Positions 1 to 9,641 of a stretch of DNA of 64,000 nucleotides are shown here, piece by piece (position 1 is the stretch's first letter; every line of letters starts with the position of its first letter). This stretch comes from Candidatus Planktophila versatilis (GTDB lineage Bacteria; Actinomycetota; Actinomycetes; Nanopelagicales; Nanopelagicaceae): the NCBI RefSeq assembly GCF_002288105.1, contig NZ_CP016774.1, positions 1-64,000 of the forward strand, given 5' to 3'. Under the pieces are notes generated by a model. It did no database searches. It saw only the letters and a list, made by a program, of their open reading frames with translations, and had not been told where the DNA came from. Position numbers and translations under genes: made by a program.

Positions 1-93
1 TTTCCGCCAATGAGGTCTACTTTGCGGGTTCTCCACAGGTTTCCGTCGAAATCGGTCTAATTTGAGGCTAAACCTCACCTTTAGACCACAGCC

Positions 94-114
94 TGTGGAT
101 AACATTGTGGATAA
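94..114. promoter_or_regulatory. Pair of DnaA boxes upstream of dnaA
   Basis: Two copies of TGTGGATAA (reverse of the classical DnaA box TTATCCACA) lie at 94-102 and 106-114, 12 bp apart and just before the dnaA start at 131. This is the usual arrangement for autoregulation of dnaA by its own product. Seen directly; function inferred. Confidence 0.75.
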
Positions 115-130
115 GCCTGGGGGTGGGTAG

Positions 131-1534
131 ATGGCAGTTGTAGATCTCGAACTCTCCCAATTATGGGCCCGCGTGGTCGAGCATGTTTCGGTGGGTGAAC
201 CTCAACACCGAGCATTCTTGGCGATGACCAAACCTTTAGGCCTTCTACAGAAAGAGGGTGGGGCGACCAGTCTGCTGGTTGCCGCCCCGAACGCCTTTGC
301 AAAAGATGTACTTGAATCCCGTCTTCGCAGTGTGATCAATGAAGTGCTCACCGCCGAACTTGGCGAAAAAGCAAATATTGCGGTGATGGTCGATGAAACG
401 ATCGAGTTGGCCGATCTGCCTGCTCCTGCTGTTGCTGTTGAGGTGGTCCCCTCTCGTTCGGGTATGGGCCGCGATATCTCTGATGCTCCTAAATCAGATG
501 AGCTATCCCAATTAAATGCGCGCTATATCTTTGAAACATTTGTTATCGGCTCTTCCAACCGCTTTGCCCATGCCGCAGCGGTGGCCGTGGCTGAGGCACC
601 AGCAAAGGCTTATAACCCGCTCTTTATCTATGGGGAATCTGGCCTTGGAAAGACTCACTTGCTACACGCTATTGGTGCCTATGCCAAGGAGCTCTATGGC
701 AATGTGCGTGTTCGATACGTATCTTCTGAAGAGTTCACCAACGACTTTATCAACTCTATCCGTGATGATAAAGCTACTGCTTTCCAGCGCCGCTACCGCG
801 ATTTAGATATTCTGCTGGTTGATGATATTCAGTTCTTAGAAAATAAAGAGCGTACTCAGGAAGAGTTCTTCCATACCTTTAACACTTTATATAACGCTAA
901 TAAGCAGATTGTCATTTCATCAGATCGCCCACCTAAGCAGTTAACAACTTTGGAAGATCGCCTGCGTTCACGATTTGAGTGGGGTTTGATTACAGATATT
1001 CAACCGCCTGAACTTGAAACCCGTATTGCGATTCTGCGCAAAAAGGCAGCCCAAGATAAGTTAAATGCGCCTGATGATGTTCTTGAATTTATCGCAAGTA
1101 AAATCTCTACCAATATCCGCGAACTTGAAGGTGCTTTAATCCGTGTTACCGCTTTCGCATCGCTAAACCGCCAGCCAGTTGATATGGGCCTTGCTGAAAT
1201 TGTGTTAAAGGATTTAATCCCCACCAATGTTGCAACTGAGATAACAGCCCCAACGATCATGGCTCAGACCGCGGCCTACTTCAGCCTTACCCTCGATGAT
1301 CTCTGTGGCACTTCTCGTTCTCGCGCATTAGTTAATGCTCGCCAGATTGCGATGTATCTATGCCGTGAGCTCACCGAGTTATCACTGCCTAAAATCGGGC
1401 AGACTTTTGGCGGGCGCGATCACACAACAGTGATGCATGCCGACCGAAAGATCCGGGAGTTGATGGCTGAGCGCCGCTCGATCTATAACCAGGTAAATGA
1501 GTTAACGACAAGAATTAAGCAGCAGACGAAATAG
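131..1534 (+). CDS. dnaA: Chromosomal replication initiator DnaA
   Basis: DnaA binds DnaA boxes at oriC, oligomerises with ATP and melts the origin. The 467-residue protein shows the N-terminal domain, a variable linker around residues 95-130, the AAA+ domain with Walker [10 protein letters not shown] (near residue 169) and Walker [21 protein letters not shown], and the C-terminal DNA-binding domain with the signature [20 protein letters not shown]. Length is normal for a compact DnaA. DnaA boxes lie on both sides of the gene (94-114 and 1584-1613). The ATG at 131 follows these boxes closely. It is the first gene of the classical dnaA-dnaN-recF order, so the window starts at the origin end. 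Confidence 0.98.
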   Translation: MAVVDLELSQLWARVVEHVSVGEPQHRAFLAMTKPLGLLQKEGGATSLLVAAPNAFAKDVLESRLRSVINEVLTAELGEKANIAVMVDETIELADLPAPAVAVEVVPSRSGMGRDISDAPKSDELSQLNARYIFETFVIGSSNRFAHAAAVAVAEAPAKAYNPLFIYGESGLGKTHLLHAIGAYAKELYGNVRVRYVSSEEFTNDFINSIRDDKATAFQRRYRDLDILLVDDIQFLENKERTQEEFFHTFNTLYNANKQIVISSDRPPKQLTTLEDRLRSRFEWGLITDIQPPELETRIAILRKKAAQDKLNAPDDVLEFIASKISTNIRELEGALIRVTAFASLNRQPVDMGLAEIVLKDLIPTNVATEITAPTIMAQTAAYFSLTLDDLCGTSRSRALVNARQIAMYLCRELTELSLPKIGQTFGGRDHTTVMHADRKIRELMAERRSIYNQVNELTTRIKQQTK

Positions 1535-1900
1535 GTAGGGGTTAGGCGCTAATTGTCCGTTTTCACCCTCTTTACCCCCAAGGTGTGGATAAAGTGTGGA
1601 TAACTGTGGATATGTTGGGTAAATATGTGTGTAAAGCAGGGACTACTAGAGAAGGTGTGGAGGTGTTGATATGGATCTAGTGTTTATTCACCTATTCACC
1701 CACAGCTTTACTGGGGTTTTCCACACCGCGGCGGGGTTAAATCTAGGCTCTGACCTGGGGTTTTACCTCTTACCCACAGTTTTACTCTGCGGTTATTACT
1801 ACTACCTTTATATATATAAATCCCGTTTCCAAGCGGACCATCCCTAAATTAGAGTTAGTTCACTACATACAACCAATCTGATGAGTGCGAGGGCTACGGC
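1535..1900. other. Replication origin oriC (dnaA-dnaN spacer)
   Basis: This 366-bp gene-free stretch is the longest in the window. It holds TGTGGATAA at 1584-1592 and 1595-1603, TGTGGATAT at 1605-1613 and, on the other strand, TTACCCACA at 1770-1778, all matching or near the DnaA box. A weaker CACCCACA copy sits near 1697-1704. An AT-rich run with alternating TA at about 1792-1822 is a candidate unwinding element. The boxes at 1584-1613 repeat at 10-11 bp, one helical turn. Origin identity follows from position between dnaA and dnaN, as in Streptomyces and Mycobacterium. Confidence 0.85.
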
Positions 1901-3031
1901 GTGAAACTTACAGTGGATCAAAATTCTTTAACTGATGGGGTGAACTGGGTTTCTCGTTCACTCTCCACCCGCCCGATTAAAACTGAACTCCTCGGAATTA
2001 AAATCGATGCAACCGGCGATGAAGTCTTTCTCTCTGGCTCTGATTTAGAAACATCAAGCAAAGCACACTTCGCAGCCGACATCGCCAATAAAGGCGCAGT
2101 ACTTGTTCCCGGAAAACTACTAGCAGAAATTTGTAGATCACTTCCTAATAAACCAATCACTATTTCATTAGATGGTACCCGAGTGCTTGTTACATCAGGC
2201 GCGGCTAAATTCACCCTCCCCACACTTTCACTCTCTGAATATCCAAACCTGCCAGAACTTCCTGAAACAACCGGCAGTGTGGCAAGTGACACTTTCGCAA
2301 CAGCGGTAGCACAAGTAGCAATAGCTGCGGGGCGCGATGATTCACTACCAACGTTAACCGGCGTCCATGTTGAAATAAATGAAGACACCATCACACTCGC
2401 TGCAACAGATCGCTACCGCCTAGCGGTGCGCGAATTCAATTGGAGCCCGGCCACACCTGGTGTTTCAACGACAGCGCTAATGCGTGCTCGCACTTTAGCT
2501 GATGCCGCTAAATCACTTGTTGGAACAAAAAACGTCTCACTCTCTTTTGCGCCAGCAACATCGAATGATCGCCTTGCTGGATTTTCCGGCGATGGTAAAA
2601 CAATGACATCAAGAATGTTAGATGGAACATTTCCCCCATACCGCCACTTACTACCGACCGAGATGACAACCACGGCTGTTGTGGAAGTAGCCCCTTTCCT
2701 TGATTCTGTGCGCCGCGTTGCGCTAGTAACCGATAAAACAGTTCCACTACGCCTTGAGTTTAAAGATGGCGGAGTATCACTTGAGGCTGGCGCGGGTGAA
2801 GAAGCGCAAGCAACAGAGACAATTAATGTGTTGTTAAACGGTGAACCTATTTCTATTGCTTTTAACCCGGTCTTTCTAGCTGATGGCCTACAAGCAGTTG
2901 GCACACCTTTTGTTCAGATCTCATTTACTGGTTCAAATAAACCAGCGATTCTCACCGGGCGCACCGAACCAAATGGTGCATCTATTGATAATTACCGCTA
3001 TCTCTTAATGCCAATGCGCTACGCCTCATAG
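1901..3031 (+). CDS. dnaN: DNA polymerase III beta sliding clamp
   Basis: The beta clamp encircles DNA and tethers the replicase. The 376-residue length and the start MKLTVDQNSLTDGVNWVSRSL, three repeated clamp folds, and the C-terminal YRYLLMPMR motif are typical of DnaN. Start codon is GTG at 1901. The motif TDRYRLAVREF near residue 172 is the classical end of the first half of the clamp. It lies 366 bp after dnaA across oriC and 13 bp before recF, so dnaN-recF-dciA are likely one transcript. Confidence 0.98.
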   Translation: MKLTVDQNSLTDGVNWVSRSLSTRPIKTELLGIKIDATGDEVFLSGSDLETSSKAHFAADIANKGAVLVPGKLLAEICRSLPNKPITISLDGTRVLVTSGAAKFTLPTLSLSEYPNLPELPETTGSVASDTFATAVAQVAIAAGRDDSLPTLTGVHVEINEDTITLAATDRYRLAVREFNWSPATPGVSTTALMRARTLADAAKSLVGTKNVSLSFAPATSNDRLAGFSGDGKTMTSRMLDGTFPPYRHLLPTEMTTTAVVEVAPFLDSVRRVALVTDKTVPLRLEFKDGGVSLEAGAGEEAQATETINVLLNGEPISIAFNPVFLADGLQAVGTPFVQISFTGSNKPAILTGRTEPNGASIDNYRYLLMPMRYAS

Positions 3032-3044
3032 AGTAAAAACAACA

Positions 3045-4130
3045 ATGCGCGTCACCAAGCTAGCGCTGACAAATTTTCGTTCATACCCACACCTTGAACT
3101 TGAATTTCCGGCAGGTCCTATTACTTTTATTGGCAATAATGGCAGCGGTAAAACGAATATTGCCGAGAGTTTGATCTATCTCGCCTACCTTTCATCCCAC
3201 CGCGTTGCTAACAATCAACCACTGATTTCACTCGGTGCAGATCAAGCAATCATCCGTGCCGAAATCGAGAGCCAGAATCGCACACTGCAAGTCGACCTTG
3301 AGATCAACGCAACAAAAACAAACCGCGCAAGAATTAACGGCAATCCTGTTAAATCACAACGCGAGATATTAGGCGCACTACAAATTATTTACTTCTCCCC
3401 AGAAGATTTAGATTTAGTTCGAGGAGATCCCACCCACCGCCGTGATTTCCTGGATAAATTACTCATTACACAATCCCCACGTTTGGCTGGTGTGATCTCT
3501 GATTATGAACGCGTGGTAAAACAACGAAACACACTGCTAAAAACCAGGGCGCCAGAGAGCTCGCTTATCCCTTGGACAGAACAACTCATTTCCTATGGCG
3601 CACAGTTATCGGCAGAACGCATCAAGCTAGTGGATGACCTGAACCCATATGTGGCGGCAAATTATGAAAACCTCAATGAAGTTAAACCTGCCTCAATTTC
3701 TTATAAATCATCAACAGATAACTTGTCTGCAGATATTGCCCACAACATAGAAATGTTGACGCAACGACAGATAGAAGTAGCACGACAAGAACAAGATCGT
3801 GGTGTTTCACTCATTGGTCCACACCGTGATGACCTACATCTACAACTCGGTGATTTCCCAGCAAAAGGTTATGCCAGCCATGGCGAATCGTGGTCGATGG
3901 CAATCTCACTTCGTATCGGTGCCTACAACCTACTTAAATCAGAAGGCGCAGAGCCCGTACTCATCCTTGATGACATCTTCGCTGAACTAGACACCGCCCG
4001 CCGTCAACAACTCACATCGGTGACACAGATGGCCGAGCAAACATTTATCACAGCAGCTGTTGAATCAGACCTACCAGTCGAACTACTATCGGAGAAGTTC
4101 TATGTGAAGCCGGGGGTTGTTACCAAGTGA
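3045..4130 (+). CDS. recF: DNA replication and repair protein RecF
   Basis: RecF is an SMC-like ATPase that helps load RecA at gapped DNA. The 361-residue protein has Walker A GNNGSGKTN at residues about 31-39, the start MRVTKLALTNFRSYPHLELE typical of the family, the signature region HGESWSMAISLRIG, and Walker B PVLILDDIFAELD near residue 305. Its stop overlaps the start of the next gene in a GTGA overlap (4127-4130), so the two are translationally coupled. Confidence 0.97.
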   Translation: MRVTKLALTNFRSYPHLELEFPAGPITFIGNNGSGKTNIAESLIYLAYLSSHRVANNQPLISLGADQAIIRAEIESQNRTLQVDLEINATKTNRARINGNPVKSQREILGALQIIYFSPEDLDLVRGDPTHRRDFLDKLLITQSPRLAGVISDYERVVKQRNTLLKTRAPESSLIPWTEQLISYGAQLSAERIKLVDDLNPYVAANYENLNEVKPASISYKSSTDNLSADIAHNIEMLTQRQIEVARQEQDRGVSLIGPHRDDLHLQLGDFPAKGYASHGESWSMAISLRIGAYNLLKSEGAEPVLILDDIFAELDTARRQQLTSVTQMAEQTFITAAVESDLPVELLSEKFYVKPGVVTK

Positions 4131-4594
4131 GTGAAAACCCCCAGAGCAAACGAGATTTTGCAGTAGATCTCTTTCGAAGTTATAAAACTGGATTTATTAA
4201 AAAGAAGAAAATTGTTGAACAGCGCTCAAACACCCCCGGAGATCCCACACTGATCTCTAATGTGTTGAGTGAACTCATCGAAGAACGTGATTGGAATTCT
4301 GGGTTAGCTGAAGGAACCCTCTTTGCCACCTGGGCCCAGGTAGTAGGTGCCGATATTGCCCAGCACACAACACCACTTTCACTTCTAGATGGCCGCCTGC
4401 TCGTGCAGTGCTCGTCAACTGCCTGGGCGACCCAACTCAATCTTGTCGGGCCCTCTCTACTTGAGACCATCAGGTCTAGTGCGCCAGGTGCCCTTGTGGA
4501 GTCCCTAGATTTCATTGGGCCTGCCGCCCCCAGTTGGAAGCGTGGCCTACGCACGATCTCCAATGGCCGCGGTCCCCGCGACACCTATGGCTAA
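4127..4594 (+). CDS. dciA: DciA-type helicase-loading protein (DUF721)
   Basis: DUF721 proteins (DciA) interact with the replicative helicase DnaB and are found next to recF in most Actinobacteria. The 155-residue protein carries the conserved DUF721 stretch, FATWAQVVGADIAQHTTPLS followed by GRLLVQCSSTAWATQLN (residues about 64-105). It starts with GTG in a 4-bp overlap with recF. After it the expected gyrB is absent; the heat-shock operon follows instead. Function is from family knowledge; identity from motif and position. Confidence 0.9.
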   Translation: MSENPQSKRDFAVDLFRSYKTGFIKKKKIVEQRSNTPGDPTLISNVLSELIEERDWNSGLAEGTLFATWAQVVGADIAQHTTPLSLLDGRLLVQCSSTAWATQLNLVGPSLLETIRSSAPGALVESLDFIGPAAPSWKRGLRTISNGRGPRDTYG

Positions 4595-4639
4595 CCCCAG
4601 GGAATAAACCCCCGCTCCTTCCAGTTATATCCCTTGAAA

Positions 4640-4683
4640 CCTGAGTCGACTCGACTCAACTCTTTGCGTAGAATCGACTCAGG
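4640..4683. promoter_or_regulatory. Two tandem HAIR-type HspR operators before dnaK
   Basis: The HAIR consensus is CTTGAGT-N7-ACTCAAG. Box 1 at 4640-4660 reads CCTGAGT-N7-ACTCAAC. Box 2 at 4663-4683 reads TTTGCGT-N7-ACTCAGG. Both have the exact 7-bp spacer and start 23 bp apart. In addition the outer arms AACCTGAGTCGA (4638-4649) and TCGACTCAGGTT (4674-4685) form a perfect 12-bp inverted repeat. The downstream operon encodes HspR itself, so a negative feedback loop is likely. Confidence 0.85.
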
Positions 4684-4745
4684 TTACAAACCTCGACCCA
4701 CCCTGGCTCGAGTGGAAATAACGAAATTAAAGAAGGAGCAAGACC

Positions 4746-6581
4746 ATGGCTAGAGCAGTCGGAATCGACCTCGGAACTACAAATAGCTGCGTATCAGTAC
4801 TTGAAGGCGGAGAGCCCACAGTTATTGCCAACGCAGAAGGCGCTCGCACAACACCATCGATCGTTGCCTTTGCAAAAAATGGCGAAGTTCTTGTTGGTGA
4901 AGTAGCTAAGCGTCAATCAGTGACAAACGTTGAACGCACAATTCGTTCCGTTAAGCGTCACATGGGTACTAACTGGTCAATCGATATCGATGGCAAGAAG
5001 TACACCTCACAAGAAATTTCAGCACGCGTTCTACAAAAGTTAAAGCGTGATGCAGAGGCCTACCTCGGTGAAACTGTCACAGATGCTGTTATTACCGTGC
5101 CCGCCTACTTCAACGACGCGCAACGCCAAGCAACAAAAGAAGCTGGCGAAATTGCTGGTCTTAATGTGCTTCGCATTATCAACGAGCCAACAGCTGCCGC
5201 TCTTGCCTATGGTTTAGATAAGGCAGATCAAGAACAAACCATTCTTGTATTCGACCTTGGTGGCGGAACCTTCGACGTTTCACTCCTTGAAATCGGAGAT
5301 GGCGTTGTTGAAGTAAAGGCAACGAATGGCGATAACAACCTTGGTGGCGACGACTGGGATCAAGCACTTGTTGATCACCTTGTGAAGACATTCGGTTCTG
5401 CAAATGGCATCGATCTCACAAAAGATAAGATGGCGATGCAACGTATTCGTGAAGCTGCTGAAAAGGCGAAGATTGAACTTTCATCTTCCCAATCAGCAAC
5501 TATCAACTTGCCATACATCACCGTTGATTCTGAGAAGAATCCACTTTTCCTTGATGAAACAATTACCCGCGCACAGTTCCAAACACTTACTGCAGACCTA
5601 CTTGAGCGCTGCAAAAAGCCATTCCAAGCTGTCCTTAAGGATGCTGGAATTCCTATTGCAAATATTCAATCAGTGGTACTTGTTGGTGGATCAACTCGTA
5701 TGCCAGCAGTGGTTGACTTGGTACGCGAACTTACCGGTGGAAAAGAGCCAAATAAAGGCGTAAACCCCGATGAAGTAGTTGCAGTGGGCGCATCCCTTCA
5801 AGCTGGAGTACTTAAGGGTGAAGTAAAAGATGTGCTTCTCCTTGATGTGACACCACTTTCACTTGGCATTGAAACCAAGGGTGGTGTGATGACAAAACTC
5901 ATCGAACGCAACACAACTATTCCTACCAAGCGCAGTGAAATCTTCACCACAGCTGATGACAATCAGCCTGCTGTTCAGATTCAGGCCTACCAAGGCGAGC
6001 GTGAAATGGCTGCTTATAACAAGAAGCTAGGCATGTTCGAACTCACCGGAATCGCACCAGCACCTCGCGGAGTTCCGCAAGTTGAAGTGACATTTGATAT
6101 CGATGCCAACGGAATCGTTCATGTATCTGCAAAAGATCTTGCAACCGGCAAAGAGCAAGGTATGACCATCACAGGTGGCTCTGCTCTTTCTAAGGACGAG
6201 ATCGCGCAGATGATGGCAGATGCTGAAGCACACGCTAATGAAGATAAGCAGCGTCGTGAAGAGGCAGAGATCCGCAACACCGGAGACTCACTTGTCTATC
6301 AGACTGAGAAGTTCTTAACAGAGAACGCAGATAAGTTCACCGAAGGTGAAGCTGCAACAAAGAAGACTGAACTAGATGAGGCACTTGCTGAACTTAAGAC
6401 TTCTCTTGGCGGTGCCAACTTCGAATCAATTAAGTCAAATACTGAGAAAGTTTCGACAATCTCACAAGCACTCGGTGCGCTCATGTATGCAAATGCCGGA
6501 GCTCAAACTGATGGAGCAGCAGCAGGGTCGGAAGATCATGTTGAAGACGCTGAAGTTATTGATGCCGAAGAAGCTAACTAA
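4746..6581 (+). CDS. dnaK: Molecular chaperone DnaK (Hsp70)
   Basis: Hsp70 chaperone: binds exposed hydrophobic peptides under ATP control, with GrpE and a J-protein as partners. The 611-residue protein starts [20 protein letters not shown] (phosphate-1 loop) and carries [31 protein letters not shown], and the substrate domain from about residue 365; the C-terminal lid ends in an acidic [11 protein letters not shown] tail. A strong ribosome site (AAGGAG) sits before the ATG. It is the first gene of the operon and lies directly behind two HspR boxes. Its TAA overlaps the grpE start (TAATG). Confidence 0.98.
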   Translation: MARAVGIDLGTTNSCVSVLEGGEPTVIANAEGARTTPSIVAFAKNGEVLVGEVAKRQSVTNVERTIRSVKRHMGTNWSIDIDGKKYTSQEISARVLQKLKRDAEAYLGETVTDAVITVPAYFNDAQRQATKEAGEIAGLNVLRIINEPTAAALAYGLDKADQEQTILVFDLGGGTFDVSLLEIGDGVVEVKATNGDNNLGGDDWDQALVDHLVKTFGSANGIDLTKDKMAMQRIREAAEKAKIELSSSQSATINLPYITVDSEKNPLFLDETITRAQFQTLTADLLERCKKPFQAVLKDAGIPIANIQSVVLVGGSTRMPAVVDLVRELTGGKEPNKGVNPDEVVAVGASLQAGVLKGEVKDVLLLDVTPLSLGIETKGGVMTKLIERNTTIPTKRSEIFTTADDNQPAVQIQAYQGEREMAAYNKKLGMFELTGIAPAPRGVPQVEVTFDIDANGIVHVSAKDLATGKEQGMTITGGSALSKDEIAQMMADAEAHANEDKQRREEAEIRNTGDSLVYQTEKFLTENADKFTEGEAATKKTELDEALAELKTSLGGANFESIKSNTEKVSTISQALGALMYANAGAQTDGAAAGSEDHVEDAEVIDAEEAN

Positions 6582-7081
6582 TGTCAGAAACGACAGAGGA
6601 AGTTGTTGAAGAAACAACTGCTGTTGTAGCAGAAGTTGTAGAGGAGGCTGCGCCGGTTCTCGAAACAGACCCGGTTGCAGCCCTCACAGTTGATTTACAA
6701 CGACTTCAAGCAGAGTATGCCAACTACCGAAAGCGGGTAGAGCGCGATCGCACCCTGGCCCATGAACTAGCGATTGGTTCTGTTCTTACCGAACTTCTTG
6801 CAATTTTAGATGACGTTGACCGCGCAAGTGAGCACAACGAACTCACTGGGGGCTTTAAGGCTGTGGCAGATCAGTTAACTGCAATTACCAACCGCATTGG
6901 GTTGGAAAAATACGGTACTGAAGGTGAAGTTTTCGATCCACAAATTCACGAAGCTTTGTTACACGACACATCACCTGAAGTCAGCGTTCCTACTGCATCA
7001 AAGATTTTGCAACCAGGTTATAAGTTCAAAGAACGCATCTTGCGCCCGGCACGCGTTGCAGTGACTGACCCAGAAAACTAA
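6581..7081 (+). CDS. grpE: Nucleotide exchange factor GrpE
   Basis: GrpE releases ADP from DnaK. The 166-residue protein has an acidic, low-complexity N-terminus rich in Glu and Val (1-35), a coiled-coil helix including LQAEYANYRKRVERDRTLA (about residues 43-61), and the C-terminal beta domain with FDPQIHEALLHDTSPEV and GYKFKERILRPARVAV. It shares one base with the dnaK stop and lies 6 bp before the J-protein gene, so all are one operon. Confidence 0.96.
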   Translation: MSETTEEVVEETTAVVAEVVEEAAPVLETDPVAALTVDLQRLQAEYANYRKRVERDRTLAHELAIGSVLTELLAILDDVDRASEHNELTGGFKAVADQLTAITNRIGLEKYGTEGEVFDPQIHEALLHDTSPEVSVPTASKILQPGYKFKERILRPARVAVTDPEN

Positions 7082-7087
7082 TTAGTT

Positions 7088-8011
7088 ATGGCTGCCAAGG
7101 ATCTCTATGAGAAGGATTTCTACCAGGTCCTTGGCGTCGATAAAAAAGCTAGCGCCGATGAAATCAAGAAGAAATACCGCTCCTTAGCACGCGACCTACA
7201 CCCTGATAAAAATCAAGGAGATGCCGCACTTGAAGAGAAGTTCAAGGCTGTCTCTGAGGCCTATGACATTCTCTCTGATTCAAAAAAGCGCGCAGAGTAT
7301 GACGAAGCGCGTTCCATGTTTGAACGCGGTGGATTTAGAGCACCCACCGGTGGACAAAACTTCCAAGGTGGAGATTTCAACGACATCTTTGGTGGTGGCA
7401 ACCCACAAGATATTTTTGCCAATCTCTTTGGCGGTGGCGGCAGGCGCGGCCCACGCAAAGGCTCTGACCTACAAACAGAGTCAGCTATTACATTTAAAGA
7501 GTCAGTATTTGGCACAACTCTTGATCTCAAACTCAACACCGATGGCAACGGGCCACAGAACATTTCGGCCCGCGTACCTGCTGGAGTAAATGATGGCGCC
7601 AAAATTCGGGTTAAAGGAAAAGGCGCACCAGGAGAAGCAGGCCCTGGAGATCTCTTTATTCAACTACAAGTTAAGCCTCACCCAATCTTTTCTCGCAAAG
7701 GTGAAAACTTAGTTCTCACACTCCCTGTTACTTTTGCCGAAGCAGCACTGGGTGCCGATATTAAAGTTCCCACACTTGCCGGAGATGATGTCACTGTGCG
7801 ATTAGCAGCCGGTACTCCCACAGGTCGGGTCTTGCGGGTAAAAGGGCGCGGAATTAAGAAGGGCGCAATTACTGGCGATCTACTTGTCACTATCGAGGTG
7901 CAAGTGCCTCGAAAGGCAGAAGGTAAGGCGCAAGAGGCAATCAAAGCATTTGCCGCAGCAACTGCACACGAAGATGTGCGCGCCGAATTTATATCTAAGG
8001 CAAAGCTATGA
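7088..8011 (+). CDS. J-domain co-chaperone without zinc finger (CbpA/class II DnaJ)
   Basis: J-proteins stimulate DnaK ATPase activity and deliver substrates. The J-domain is at residues about 10-75 with the HPD motif (LHPDKNQ), followed by a Gly/Phe-rich region (GGQNFQGGDFNDIFGGGNPQ) and two C-terminal beta-sandwich domains (for example RVPAGVNDGAKIRVKGKGAPG). There is no cysteine in the protein, so the four CxxCxGxG repeats of class I DnaJ are absent; the 307-residue length fits CbpA-like proteins rather than the roughly 380-residue class I form expected in this operon. Its end overlaps hspR by ATGA. Confidence 0.93.
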   Translation: MAAKDLYEKDFYQVLGVDKKASADEIKKKYRSLARDLHPDKNQGDAALEEKFKAVSEAYDILSDSKKRAEYDEARSMFERGGFRAPTGGQNFQGGDFNDIFGGGNPQDIFANLFGGGGRRGPRKGSDLQTESAITFKESVFGTTLDLKLNTDGNGPQNISARVPAGVNDGAKIRVKGKGAPGEAGPGDLFIQLQVKPHPIFSRKGENLVLTLPVTFAEAALGADIKVPTLAGDDVTVRLAAGTPTGRVLRVKGRGIKKGAITGDLLVTIEVQVPRKAEGKAQEAIKAFAAATAHEDVRAEFISKAKL

Positions 8012-8400
8012 CAAAAGATTTGCCACAAGAAGATCATCCAGATGATGATGCTGGACTTTATGTAATTTCAGTTGCAGCAGAACTTTCCGGGCTACACCCA
8101 CAAACTCTGCGCCAATACGATCGCTTAGGTTTGGTCTCACCAGATCGCACAGTAGGTCGCAATCGCCGTTACTCACTTCGCGATATTGCATCCCTTCGCA
8201 TGGTGGGTCGTCTTGTCGGTGAAGGAATTAATCACGCGGGTATTAAGCGAATTATTGAGTTAGAGACTGCTGTTGCAAGTATGGCGATGGAGGTTGCAAA
8301 GCTGCGCATTGAAGTAGATGCACTGCTGGTGGAGAATCCGCCAAAAGGGCTAGCAACACGCAAGAAGAGCGATGTCATCATTTACAAAGAAGAGAATTAA
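8008..8400 (+). CDS. hspR: Heat-shock repressor HspR (MerR family)
   Basis: HspR represses the dnaK operon by binding HAIR sites, usually with DnaK as co-repressor. The 130-residue protein shows the MerR-type winged helix: LYVISVAAELSGLHPQTLRQ, then YDRLGLVSPDRT and NRRYSLRDIASLR (residues about 15-70), followed by a helical dimerisation segment. It overlaps dnaJ by 4 bp. The TAA stop interleaves with the stop of the convergent DUF1501 gene (8397-8400), leaving no spacer. Confidence 0.93.
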   Translation: MTKDLPQEDHPDDDAGLYVISVAAELSGLHPQTLRQYDRLGLVSPDRTVGRNRRYSLRDIASLRMVGRLVGEGINHAGIKRIIELETAVASMAMEVAKLRIEVDALLVENPPKGLATRKKSDVIIYKEEN

Positions 8401-9632
8401 GCGTTCAAGAATTTAGTTCGTCCAGCCCACTTTCCTAAAACCGGTTCTACCGGTGATTTCAATACGCCTTCAAGTAGTGCCGCATAAACATCTCGGAAGT
8501 CGGTCGTCACCGCCAAATCACCTTTGATGAGATTTTTTAAGGAAGGTTGGTCTCCATAAAATCCACCTGCGACTCGGTCGCCAATGACAAACATCGGCCC
8601 TGAAGTTCCATGGTCTGTTCCTTGGGATCCGTTTCCAACCACGCGACGCCCAAATTCACTGTAAACCACCACTGTTACATCACTAGCTCGAGTGGTGGAC
8701 TTCAGCTGGGTAAAGAAGCGCGAAATTGAATCAGAAACAACCCCCAAGAGTTCTGCTTGTGCGTTCGCCTCATTAGCGTGTGTGTCGAACCCGCCTAACG
8801 AAACTGACCACACTCTTGTTGGAGCTCCGGCCGAAATCAATTTAGAGACCACATCTAACTGTTGTGCGAGATCGCTATCACCCCCGGCATTCCCGCCATT
8901 AACTGTAGGCAAATCAGGAATCGAAGGAGCAGGTGCTTTCAAAATAGGTTGAACAGTTGACGAGACTGAGAAAAGATTGCGCATAGAGGTAGCAGCCGCA
9001 GCCATGAGTGGAGAATCAGTCCTTGACTTACTAGCTAGTTTCAAACAATTTTGACCAATTGAACCCTTAGGAATGAGGAGTCCGCCGAGAGGCAATACCG
9101 AACCAGATCTTTTAGCCCCAGCAAATAACGGGGGCAACACAGAACCTAGCGAGATTGCAAGCATTGAATCTTCTGCCTGACCATCAATCCAGCGCCCAAG
9201 CCACCCAGTGCTGATCTGATTAGTAGGTGAGGCGCTCTGCCACTTTGCCATGGATGAAAAGTGAGAGCGATCAGGATTTGGGTAACCAACTCCACGAATG
9301 ATTGCGACTTTTTTCTGGTCCCACAAAATTTTAAGATTTTTCATTGCAGGATTCAGGGCCAACTCTGCATCCAATGGCAACATCGTTTCTGGGCTATATG
9401 AAATTTCAGGACGAGACGAAAAATAGATTGGGTCTGTATAAGGAATTACTGTGTTTAACCCATCATTTCCACCGTAGAGCGTGACCATTACAAGAATTGG
9501 GGTGCCTGCGGCGAGCGGTCGACTTATTGCTGCTTGGGCAATTTCATCAACACTCAGTAGCGAAGCGCTAGCACCAACAGCCACAGTGCCGGCGGTTAAC
9601 CTCAGGAATTTTCTACGGGTTATTGTGTCCAT
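8397..9632 (-). CDS. DUF1501 family protein, Tat-exported
   Basis: DUF1501 proteins are distantly related to the alkaline-phosphatase/sulfatase fold and are nearly always paired with a DUF1800 gene; their role is not established. The 411-residue protein begins with a twin-arginine signal, TRRKFLRLTAGTVAVGASAS, and the processed part shows GGNDGLNTVIPY, SHFSSMAKWQSA, VWSVSLGGFDTHANE and YSEFGRRVVGNGSQGTDHG, all typical of the family. A GGAGGA ribosome site precedes the ATG. It lies 9 bp after the DUF1800 gene in the same operon. Confidence 0.88.
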   Translation of the reverse strand: MDTITRRKFLRLTAGTVAVGASASLLSVDEIAQAAISRPLAAGTPILVMVTLYGGNDGLNTVIPYTDPIYFSSRPEISYSPETMLPLDAELALNPAMKNLKILWDQKKVAIIRGVGYPNPDRSHFSSMAKWQSASPTNQISTGWLGRWIDGQAEDSMLAISLGSVLPPLFAGAKRSGSVLPLGGLLIPKGSIGQNCLKLASKSRTDSPLMAAAATSMRNLFSVSSTVQPILKAPAPSIPDLPTVNGGNAGGDSDLAQQLDVVSKLISAGAPTRVWSVSLGGFDTHANEANAQAELLGVVSDSISRFFTQLKSTTRASDVTVVVYSEFGRRVVGNGSQGTDHGTSGPMFVIGDRVAGGFYGDQPSLKNLIKGDLAVTTDFRDVYAALLEGVLKSPVEPVLGKWAGRTKFLNA

Positions 9633-9641
9633 GTCATCCTC

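Noticed and set aside
2413-2904. Open frame of 163 codons on the minus strand inside dnaN
   Set aside because: It lies fully inside dnaN, has no family marks and no ribosome site or -10; an antisense shadow of codon bias.
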